Source: Planctomycetota bacterium
Lineage (GTDB): Bacteria; Planctomycetota; PLA2; JAEUHO01
Length of the DNA stretch: 13,032 nt
Assembly: GCA_026647295.1 (NCBI GenBank)
Contig: JAPKHB010000072.1
Coordinates: 1-13,032, forward strand
Direction of reading: 5' to 3'
The notes below the pieces were generated by a model. The model saw nothing but the letters and a program-made list of their open reading frames with translations, was not told the origin of the DNA and did no database searches. Shown here in pieces: positions 7,168 through 12,960 of this stretch (position 1 is its first letter; every line of letters starts with the position of its first letter). A program made the translations under genes and the position numbers.

Positions 7168-7746
7168 GTGAGCCCGCGCCTGCTCTTCGGCCTGGGCAAC
7201 CCGGGCAAGGCCTACGCGCAGACGCGCCACAACGCCGGTTGGCAGGCGCTGGACCGCCTGGCGGCGCGCCACGGGGGTGAATTCCGCCGCACCCGGCTGC
7301 TCCACGCCGAGGTCTGCGACCTTCGCGTCGAGGAGCCGCGGCTGCTCCTGGTCAAGCCCCAGTCCTTCATGAACCTCGTCGGGCCCGTCCTGGTCCGGGC
7401 GCTGGACGTGTACGAACTCGACCGGACCCAGGCGCTGGTGCTCGTGGACGACTTCATGCTGCCCTTCGGGCGCCTGCGGCTACGGGCCACGGGGTCGGCC
7501 GCGGGCCACAACGGGCTCAAGAGCATCGAGGAGGCGCTGGGCGGGGCCCAGTATCCGCGCCTGCGCCTGGGGATCGGGCCGGCCCCCCCGGGGGCCGCCT
7601 GGGCCGACTACGTGCTCAAGCGCTACGACGCGGCCCAACGCCGGGCCCTTCCGGACCTGCTGGACCGGGCGGCCGACGCCGCCACCACCTGGGCCCGGGA
7701 GGGGCTCGATGCGGCCATGAACCGCTACAACCCGGCCGGGGAGTAG
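7168..7746 (+). CDS. pth: peptidyl-tRNA hydrolase
   Basis: Pth cleaves peptidyl-tRNA released during aborted translation and recycles the tRNA. At 192 residues it has normal length. Catalytic and substrate-binding positions are present: GLGNPG (8-13, Asn11), TRHNAG (19-24, catalytic His21), SFMN (66-69, Asn69), VDD (93-95, Asp95 aligning with the catalytic-site Asp) and GHNGLKS (113-119, Asn116). The segment VDDFMLPFG differs from the E. coli type HDELDLPPG but keeps the key Asp. The start is GTG at 7168 with GGAGGG at 7158-7163. The 149-base gap after rplY (7019-7167) holds no gene that I can see. Confidence 0.95.
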   Translation: MSPRLLFGLGNPGKAYAQTRHNAGWQALDRLAARHGGEFRRTRLLHAEVCDLRVEEPRLLLVKPQSFMNLVGPVLVRALDVYELDRTQALVLVDDFMLPFGRLRLRATGSAAGHNGLKSIEEALGGAQYPRLRLGIGPAPPGAAWADYVLKRYDAAQRRALPDLLDRAADAATTWAREGLDAAMNRYNPAGE

Positions 7747-7806
7747 CGCGGCGGCCCCCCGGGGCCTGTGGGGCCCGCGGGACGCCGCGCGCCGAGGGCG
7801 CGCCCC

Positions 7807-7841
7807 GGGCCCTGGCCGCCCCGGGGTCCGCCCCAGGGCCC
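7807..7841 (+). terminator. GC hairpin downstream of pth, terminator-like
   Basis: GGGCCCTGG (7807-7815) pairs perfectly with CCAGGGCCC (7833-7841). The 17-base loop itself contains the palindrome CCCCGGGG. It lies about 60 bases after the pth stop and about 65 bases before a possible promoter for the ribosomal-protein genes. There is no T-tract. Confidence 0.35.
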
Positions 7842-7906
7842 CGGAGCGGGCCGGGCCCTGCCGGCCGTCGGGCCGAGGGCCCGGCCCCCAGCGCACGCGC
7901 TTCCGG

Positions 7907-7935
7907 TTGGGGTCGACGCGCGTTGCTGCTACTGT
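7907..7935 (+). promoter_or_regulatory. possible promoter of rpsF-rpsR-rplI
   Basis: TTGGGG (7907-7912) and TACTGT (7930-7935) are separated by 17 bases in the 258-base gap between pth and rpsF. This is the only AT-containing patch in that gap. Each hexamer matches the sigma-70 consensus at only 3 of 6 positions, so the call rests mainly on spacing and position. It would leave a leader of about 60 bases before the rpsF ATG. Confidence 0.35.
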
Positions 7936-8004
7936 CGCCCGCTTGCGAACGAGAGGGCGGCCCCCCGGCCCCCCGACGGCTCCACGGAGAGTGCCAGGAC
8001 CCCC

Positions 8005-8562
8005 ATGACGACCCGCGAATACGAGGCGATGTTCCTGCTGGACAACAACGCCGCCACGGCCGACTACGCCGCCGTCTCGAGCGCGGTGGACGAGATCCTG
8101 CGCAAGCACGGGGCGGACCTCGTCCTGCAGGAGAAGTGGGACGAGCGCAAGCTCGCCTACGACATCCGGGGCCACCGCCGCGGCACCTACTACCTCGTCT
8201 ACTTCCGGGCCCCGACCGAGGCCATCGCCCGGGTCAACGAGGACATGCGCCTCATGGAGACCGTGCTGCGCCACCTCATCCTGGTCCTGGACGAGCCCAT
8301 CGAGACGCACGTCCAGAAGCGGGCGGAGGAGCGCGAGAAGCTGGCCGAGGACAACCGCCGCCACGCGCTGGGCGGTTGGGGCGACAGCCGCCGCAAGCGC
8401 GACCGCCGCTCGCGGCGTGAGGACGGCGAGTCCGACGGCGACGAAGGCGACGAGGTCTTCGACGTCGACACCGACGATGCGGACGGGCCGGGCTTCGATG
8501 GGGAGGCCGGCGCGGAGGACGAGGAGCGGTCGGCCCGGCCGGCGCGCCCGGGGCGGCGCTAG
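8005..8562 (+). CDS. rpsF: 30S ribosomal protein bS6 with long charged C-terminal extension
   Basis: The first ~100 residues are bS6: REYEAMFLLD (4-13), WDERKLAYDIRGHRRGTYYLVYF (45-67, in two parts of the beta sheet) and LRHLILVLDE (88-97). bS6 binds the 16S rRNA platform as a dimer with bS18. The rest (about 101-185) is not part of the fold. It has a Lys/Arg/Glu helix-like stretch, then SRRKRDRRSRR (128-138), then an Asp/Glu/Gly-rich acidic run (139-174), ending in ARPGRR. The total of 185 residues compares with the usual 95-135. ATG at 8005 is chosen because the fold begins there. In-frame sequence back to 7768 is GC-rich Arg/Pro text without family similarity. GGAGA at 7986-7990 is rather far for a Shine-Dalgarno. 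Confidence 0.93.
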   Translation: MTTREYEAMFLLDNNAATADYAAVSSAVDEILRKHGADLVLQEKWDERKLAYDIRGHRRGTYYLVYFRAPTEAIARVNEDMRLMETVLRHLILVLDEPIETHVQKRAEEREKLAEDNRRHALGGWGDSRRKRDRRSRREDGESDGDEGDEVFDVDTDDADGPGFDGEAGAEDEERSARPARPGRR

Positions 8563-8589
8563 CCGCGCCCCCCGCGAGGAAGCACGCAC

Positions 8590-8847
8590 ATGGCAAGCAA
8601 CACGAAGCTCAAGAACATCCGCAAGCTCCTCAAGAAGCAGACGGAGCGCAACCGCTGCCGCTTCACGCGGGCGGGCGTGCACTTCATCGACTACAAGGAC
8701 GTCCCCACCCTGCAGAAGCTCGTCAGCCAGCAGGGCAAGCTGTACGGGCGCCAGCGCACCGGGACCCACAGCCACTTCCAGCGCAAGCTGAAACTGGCCA
8801 TCAAGCGCGCCCGCTTCCTGGCGCTGCTGCCCTACGTCGGGCGCTAG
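8590..8847 (+). CDS. rpsR: 30S ribosomal protein bS18
   Basis: This 85-residue protein is an unambiguous bS18: FIDYKDVPTLQKLVSQQGK (32-50), then RQRTGTHSHFQRKLKLAIKR (54-73) and ARFLALLPYV (74-83). bS18 pairs with bS6 on the small-subunit platform. The start is ATG at 8590 with GAGGAAG at 8576-8582. It lies 27 bases after rpsF. The ssb gene that often separates rpsF and rpsR in other bacteria is absent. It carries a single Cys (23), so no zinc site is evident. Confidence 0.97.
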   Translation: MASNTKLKNIRKLLKKQTERNRCRFTRAGVHFIDYKDVPTLQKLVSQQGKLYGRQRTGTHSHFQRKLKLAIKRARFLALLPYVGR

Positions 8848-8878
8848 CCGCCCCGCACGGCCCGATCCGGAGAGAGCC

Positions 8879-9430
8879 ATGGCGATGAAGGTGCTGCTGC
8901 GAAGGACCATCGACGGGGTCGGCCAGGTCGGCCAGGTCGTGCGCGTGCGCAACGGCTACGCGCGCAACTACCTCTTCCCCATGGGCTACGCGGCGCTCGT
9001 CACGCCGGACGCGATGGCGCGCATCGAGAAGGACAAGGCGGCCGACGCCGTCCGCCAGGCCGAGTTGGCGCGCGAGCGCCAGGCCGTGGCCGAGCGTTTG
9101 GCCGCCCTGACCCTCACCATCGAGGCCCGCGCCGGCGAGGACGGGCACCTGTACGGATCGGTCGGGCCCCGCCACGTCCTGGCCGCCCTGGCCGAGCAGG
9201 GCCTCAAGTTCGAGGAGCGCCACGTGCGCTTCGATCCCGTGCGCGAACTGGGGGAATACGAGGTGACCGTCGCGCTAACGCGCGAGCAGGCCGTCCCGGT
9301 GAAGCTCTTCGTGGTGCAGGACGCCCGCGAGGCGGCGCTGATGGCCGAGGAGGCCCAGCAGGCCGCCGCCCAGGGCGCCGCCGCCGAGGGCGAGCCCTGG
9401 ACCGGGCCGGGGGTGGTCCAGGACGAGTGA
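8879..9430 (+). CDS. rplI: 50S ribosomal protein bL9
   Basis: bL9 binds 23S rRNA near the L1 stalk and extends as a long rod on the ribosome surface. The N-terminal domain has VGQVGQVVRVRNGYARNYLFP (14-34), the family signature region. A long Ala/Glu/Arg helix follows (about 45-80), then the C-terminal domain (about 80-150) with GHLYGSVG (88-95). The last ~30 residues are an Ala/Glu/Gln-rich extension, making 183 residues against a usual ~148. Two starts are possible, ATG 8879 and ATG 8885. GGAGAG at 8869-8874 is 4 bases from the first and 10 from the second. The second begins MKVLL like most bL9 proteins. Confidence 0.95.
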   Translation: MAMKVLLRRTIDGVGQVGQVVRVRNGYARNYLFPMGYAALVTPDAMARIEKDKAADAVRQAELARERQAVAERLAALTLTIEARAGEDGHLYGSVGPRHVLAALAEQGLKFEERHVRFDPVRELGEYEVTVALTREQAVPVKLFVVQDAREAALMAEEAQQAAAQGAAAEGEPWTGPGVVQDE

Positions 9431-9459
9431 GGCGCGCCGGGCGGCGCCGGCCGCGCGCC
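9431..9459 (+). terminator. GC hairpin directly after rplI, terminator-like
   Basis: GGCGCGC (9431-9437) pairs with GCGCGCC (9453-9459) immediately after the rplI stop. A second small hairpin follows at 9500-9518 (CGTGGGC, loop GTCCG, GCCCACG). Neither has a T-tract. Their position between the ribosomal-protein genes and the dnaB promoter fits transcription ending here. Confidence 0.35.
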
Positions 9460-9525
9460 GCCGCCGGGAGGGGCCGACCCACGCGGGCGCCCCCCGGACC
9501 GTGGGCGTCCGGCCCACGCGAGGGC

Positions 9526-9554
9526 TTGACCCGCGCGCCGCGGGCTGGCATAAG
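9526..9554 (+). promoter_or_regulatory. sigma-70-type promoter of dnaB
   Basis: TTGACC (9526-9531, 5 of 6 to TTGACA) and CATAAG (9549-9554, 4 of 6 to TATAAT) are separated by exactly 17 bases. This is the best promoter match I found in the window. It predicts a start site near 9561 and a leader of about 138 bases before the dnaB ATG. The -10 box lies inside the first copy of the repeat CTGGCATAAG described separately. Confidence 0.6.
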
Positions 9555-9587
9555 GCCACGGCCAGCGCTGGCATAAGTCATTGCCAG
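9545..9587 (+). repeat. direct repeat and palindrome at the dnaB promoter
   Basis: The 10-mer CTGGCATAAG occurs at 9545-9554 and again at 9568-9577, 23 bases apart start to start, about two helical turns. The second copy is the left half of a perfect inverted repeat, CTGGCA (9568-9573), 8-base spacer, TGCCAG (9582-9587). The first copy has a looser partner, CTGGC (9545-9549) and GCCAG (9561-9565). The placement, over the -10 box and just after the likely start site, suits an operator. The binding protein is unknown. Confidence 0.55.
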
Positions 9588-9598
9588 CAAACGAGTTA

Positions 9599-9670
9599 CG
9601 ACGGAGTCCCGTGGAATGCCGGTGGAAAGGCGGTGCGAAACCGCCGGGCCGGGTCGCGCGATTCCCGTCG
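9599..9670 (+). promoter_or_regulatory. possibly structured 5' leader of dnaB
   Basis: Pairings that can be drawn by hand are GGCGGT (9629-9634) with ACCGCC (9640-9645) around loop GCGAA, CCGG (9619-9622) with CCGG (9649-9652), and GGAAT (9613-9617) with ATTCC (9661-9665). They nest in one arm with internal loops. CGACGG (9599-9604) can alternatively close with CCGTCG (9665-9670). No known riboswitch was recognised. In so GC-rich a sequence some of this may be chance. Confidence 0.3.
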
Positions 9671-9698
9671 GAGCCCGGGGGCACCATCGGGAGGCAGG

Positions 9699-12332
9699 AT
9701 GATCGACCGGTCCGCCCCAGCCCCCGCCCCGGCCCGCATCGAGCGCGTCCCGCCCCACAGCCTGGAGGCGGAGATGGCCGTGCTGGGCTCGGTCCTGCTC
9801 GACGGCGAGGTGATGGGCCAGGTCGTGGCCCTGCTCAAGCCCGAGGACTTCTACCGCACGGCCCACGGGCGGGTCTTCGAGGTCATGCAGGGCCTGTACG
9901 ACCGGGGCGAGCCCCTGGACGTGCTCCTGGTGATGCGGGAGTGCGAGCGGCGCGGCCTGCTCGAGGGCATCGGGCCCGACTACCTGGGCGAACTGGCCGG
10001 CGTGGTCGCCTCGCCGGCCAACGCCGAGCACTACGCCCACATCGTCCGCGAGAAGGCCATCGCCCGCCAGTTGATCGCCGCCGCCTCGGAGATCCAGCAG
10101 GCGGCCTACGCCGAGGAGGGCCGCGGCGAGGAACTGCTCGAGCTGGCCGAGGCCAAGATGTTCGAACTGGGCAACCGCCGGGAACTCGGGCAGGCCCAGG
10201 ACGTCAAGAGCCTGCTGAACGAGACCTTCGAGGAACTGCAGCGGGGCGAAGGGCCGGTGGCGGGCGTGTTGAGCGGGTACCACCACTTCGACGACCTCAC
10301 CAGCGGGCTGCGCCCGGGCGAGTTGATCATCATCGCGGGCCGCCCGTCGATGGGCAAGACGAGCTTCGCCATCAACGTGGGGATGAACGCCGCCGTGCAG
10401 GGCGGCAAGGCCGTGGCGATCTTCAGCCTGGAGATGACGGCGCAGAACATCGTGCGCAACATGCTCTGCGCCCGCTCGTCGATCCCGGCGCAGAAGCTGC
10501 GGCGCGGCGGCCGCTTCCTGCGCACGGAGGAGCACCAGCGCCTGGCGGAGGCGGCCGGGCCGCTCTTCGAGTCGCGGATCCTGGTGGACGACACCCCGGC
10601 GTTGAGCCCGACGGTGCTTCGGGCCAAGGCGCGCCGCCTCAAGGCCCGCTACGGCCTGGACCTCGTGGTGATCGACTACCTGCAGCTCATGGAGGCCGGC
10701 ACGCGCCTGCGCTCGGTGGAGAACCGCCAGCAGGAGATCTCCTACATCAGCCGGGCCCTCAAGGGCCTGGCGCGCGAGTTGTCCGTCCCGGTGATCGCGC
10801 TCTCGCAGCTCAACCGCGACGCCGAGAAGCGCGAGGGCCACCGGCCCAAGTTGAGCGACCTGCGGGAGTGCGTCACGGCCGACACGCTCGTCTGGCTCGC
10901 CGATGGGCGCCGCGTGCCCATCGGCGAACTCGTCGGTCAGACGCCCACGGTGTGGGCCGTCGACGCGCAGCAGCGGGTGGTCCCCAGCCGGGCCGACAGG
11001 GTCTGGCGGGTCGGGCGCCGGCCGGTGCTCACCCTACGGCTCGCGACGGGGCGCATCCTTGGCGCCACGGCGGAGCATCGCCTGCTCGGGGCCGGGGGCT
11101 GGGTCCGAATGGGCCAGCTGAAGCCCGGGGATCGTCTGGCGCTCGCCCGGCGGGTCCCGGCCCCCGCCGCCCCCGCGCCCTGGGCCGACGACCGCCTCGT
11201 GCTCCTCGCCCACCTCGTGGGCCACGGGAGCTACCTCGCGCACCAGCCGCTGCGCTACACCACGAGTTCGGAGGAGAACAGCGAGGCCGTGCGTCGGGCG
11301 GCGGAGCGGGAGTTCGGCGCGCGGGTCACCCGGCATGCGGGCCGGGGCCGGTGGCACCAACTGGTCCTGGCCGGAAACGGGAACCGCTGGCACCCCCGGG
11401 GCGTCGGGCTCTGGCTGCGCGAACTCGGACTGTTCGGCCAGCGCTCCCGCGCCAAGCGGCTGCCCGGCAGCGTCTTCATGCTGGACGACCGCCAGGTCGC
11501 GCTCCTCCTGCGTCACCTGTGGGCGACCGACGGCTGCGTGTGTCCGCGCGGCGAGGGGCAGGTGGGCAGTGCCCGGGTCTACTTCTCGACGTGCAGCGCC
11601 GGCCTCGCCGGCGACGTGGGCGCCCTGCTCCTGCGCCTGGGCATCGTGGCCCGGATCCGGGTCGTGCCCGGCCGGGGCCACGCGCCGGTGTACACGGTCG
11701 ACGTCTCGGGCTCCAGCGACCAACGGCGCTTCCTGGACACCGTCGGGGCCTTCGGTCCCCGCGTCGCGCCCGCGGGGCGGTTGCGCCGCCGGATCGAGGA
11801 GACGCGGGCCAACCCGAACGTCGACACCCTGCCCCGGGAGGTCTTCGCCGAGGTCCGGGCCGAGATGGCGCGCCGGGGGGTGTCCCATCGCCGGATGGCC
11901 GCGCTGCGGGGCACGGCCTACGGCGGAGCCGCCCACTTCCGCTTCGCCCCCTCCCGCGCGACGCTTGCCGACTACGCGGAACGGTTCGACAGCCCCCGGC
12001 TGGCGCGCCTTGCCCACAGCGAACTGTACTGGGACCGCGTGGCCTCGGTGGAGGCCGCCGGGGAAGCCGACGTGTACGACCTGACGGTACCCGGCCCCTC
12101 CTCCTGGCTCGCCGACGGCATCGTGAGCCACAACTCGGGCGCGATCGAACAGGATGCCGACGTCATCTGCCTCCTGTACCGCTCCTGGTACTACACCCGC
12201 AAGGACAGCGAGAAGGTGGACGCCGAGGTGATCATCGCCAAGCAGCGCAACGGTCCGACCGGAACCGTGCGGCTCTACTTCCAGGACGAGTACATGCGCT
12301 TTGACAACCCGGCGGCGCCGGTGGTGCGCTGA
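9699..12332 (+). CDS. dnaB: replicative DNA helicase DnaB, interrupted in frame by an intein
   Basis: DnaB is the hexameric 5'-3' helicase that unwinds DNA at the replication fork. The precursor is 877 residues. Removing the intein (391-812) leaves 455, the normal length. The N-terminal domain shows VPPHSLEAEMAVLGSVLLD (17-35). The RecA-like motor has Walker A GRPSMGKTS (214-222), SLEM with the expected catalytic Glu245, Walker B VVIDYLQL (323-330) and ALSQLNRDAEKR (367-378). After the intein come SGAIEQDADV and IIAKQRNGPTG, with the expected arginine-finger region. The start is ATG 9699, with GGGAGG (9689-9694) nearby. The open frame extends back to 9501, but those 66 residues overlap the promoter and leader and resemble nothing in the family. 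Active helicase requires protein splicing. A promoter, repeat and leader lie upstream. Confidence 0.95.
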   Translation: MIDRSAPAPAPARIERVPPHSLEAEMAVLGSVLLDGEVMGQVVALLKPEDFYRTAHGRVFEVMQGLYDRGEPLDVLLVMRECERRGLLEGIGPDYLGELAGVVASPANAEHYAHIVREKAIARQLIAAASEIQQAAYAEEGRGEELLELAEAKMFELGNRRELGQAQDVKSLLNETFEELQRGEGPVAGVLSGYHHFDDLTSGLRPGELIIIAGRPSMGKTSFAINVGMNAAVQGGKAVAIFSLEMTAQNIVRNMLCARSSIPAQKLRRGGRFLRTEEHQRLAEAAGPLFESRILVDDTPALSPTVLRAKARRLKARYGLDLVVIDYLQLMEAGTRLRSVENRQQEISYISRALKGLARELSVPVIALSQLNRDAEKREGHRPKLSDLRECVTADTLVWLADGRRVPIGELVGQTPTVWAVDAQQRVVPSRADRVWRVGRRPVLTLRLATGRILGATAEHRLLGAGGWVRMGQLKPGDRLALARRVPAPAAPAPWADDRLVLLAHLVGHGSYLAHQPLRYTTSSEENSEAVRRAAEREFGARVTRHAGRGRWHQLVLAGNGNRWHPRGVGLWLRELGLFGQRSRAKRLPGSVFMLDDRQVALLLRHLWATDGCVCPRGEGQVGSARVYFSTCSAGLAGDVGALLLRLGIVARIRVVPGRGHAPVYTVDVSGSSDQRRFLDTVGAFGPRVAPAGRLRRRIEETRANPNVDTLPREVFAEVRAEMARRGVSHRRMAALRGTAYGGAAHFRFAPSRATLADYAERFDSPRLARLAHSELYWDRVASVEAAGEADVYDLTVPGPSSWLADGIVSHNSGAIEQDADVICLLYRSWYYTRKDSEKVDAEVIIAKQRNGPTGTVRLYFQDEYMRFDNPAAPVVR
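10869..12134 (+). mobile_element. DnaB intein with LAGLIDADG homing-endonuclease domain (422 residues)
   Basis: This is an in-frame protein intron. It begins with Cys1 (CVTADTLVWLADG, block A) and ends SHN followed by Ser of the host. That gives Cys1, the penultimate His421, terminal Asn422 and Ser+1 as the expected splicing residues. Block B is ATAEHRLL (66-73, Thr67 and His70). Block F/G is VYDLTVPG (402-409) to GIVSHN (417-422). Between them lies a two-motif LAGLIDADG region: LLAHLVGHGSY (112-122) and LLLRHLWATDGC (212-223). The second keeps its Asp221. The first has His119 where the catalytic Asp is expected. Joining the flanks restores SDLRE-SGAIEQDAD, a standard DnaB motif. Base composition looks like the host gene, suggesting long residence. 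Splicing is probably functional because dnaB is essential; endonuclease activity is doubtful. Confidence 0.95.
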
Positions 12333-12399
12333 CCCGACCGGGGGGGCGGCGCGGGCATCGGCCGCCCCGGGCGCGACCGCGGGCGGCGGGGGTCGGTGA

Positions 12400-12960
12400 C
12401 GCGCGGGTGACCACCGGCACCGCGGGGGACTGTTCGGCTGGAGCACGAGCCTGATCGTCGGCGCGGCCGGGGACGGTCGGCTGGACTTCGGCGAGACGCA
12501 CTGGGACCTGAACGGCAACGGATCGTTCGACGACAACGTGCACTTCGGAGCATCGGAGGACTTCGGCCTCAACGTCCACGGCCCGATGGCCCTGCACTCG
12601 ACGATCGGGCACGACAAGAGGTTCACGGTCGTCTTCGAGGCGGGCGGGCTGTTCGGGCAGGGCATCGTCGCGGTGAGCGCGAGCGTGGACGGCACGTCGA
12701 TGATCGCGGGCCAGCCCGAGGCGGTGGTCATTCTCGAGTCCGGCTTCGAGGACAGCGACGACGCCGAGATCGACTTCCTTGAGACGACCGCGCCGGGGCT
12801 GTACGGCGGGGCGCAGCGGCCCGCGTCCGGACGGGCGATCATCGAGGGGGATGTCTCGCGCGTCGCGCTGCTGGCCAACGGCATGTCCAACGACGGCGCG
12901 ATCGGCATGATCGCCATCGTGAGCGAGCAGGAGAACCAATGGTCGCACTACCGTACATCT
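12400..12960 (+). pseudogene. fragment of an unrecognised, possibly exported protein gene (no start, 5'-broken)
   Basis: After an in-frame stop at 12397-12399 one frame stays open to the window end. From about 12424 to 12954 it has strong G/C third positions and a protein-like composition (Gly, Asp, Val, Ser rich, with periodic hydrophobics), beginning GLFGWSTSLIVGAAGDGRL. DLNGNGSFDD (12505-12534) resembles an Asp/Asn/Gly calcium-binding loop found in exported proteins. The first possible starts (GTG 12538, ATG 12586) lie inside this coding-like stretch, and no signal peptide or ribosome binding site precedes it. A shift at the G-run 12424-12428 could join it to a frame containing GTG 12407 (VTTGTAG), so a frameshift or base error is possible. 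I recognise no family. It may be a decayed gene, a truncated duplicate or an assembly artefact. Confidence 0.5.

Noticed and set aside
7936..8004. S6:S18-binding autoregulatory leader before rpsF
   Set aside because: Such leaders are known upstream of rpsF in many bacteria, but I could not identify the conserved bulged hairpin in this very GC-rich leader by eye.
9569..9584. Sigma-54-like site TGGCAT-N6-TTGC near the dnaB start
   Set aside because: The spacing is one base longer than the strict sigma-54 arrangement (TGGCAC-N5-TTGC), and a good sigma-70 promoter lies just upstream. The same bases are explained by the palindrome.
9605..9665. Cobalamin-type riboswitch before dnaB
   Set aside because: The GGTGGAAAGG stretch is only superficially similar; the conserved B12-box and core junction could not be drawn, and dnaB is not a B12-related gene.
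9501..9698. N-terminal extension of DnaB by 66 residues from GTG 9501
   Set aside because: The region contains the promoter, repeat and leader, has no DnaB similarity, and ATG 9699 with a ribosome binding site gives a normal N terminus.
10869..12134. Free-standing homing-endonuclease gene or frame-disrupting insertion in dnaB
   Set aside because: The insert is in frame, has no start or stop signals of its own, and has intein splicing blocks at both ends.
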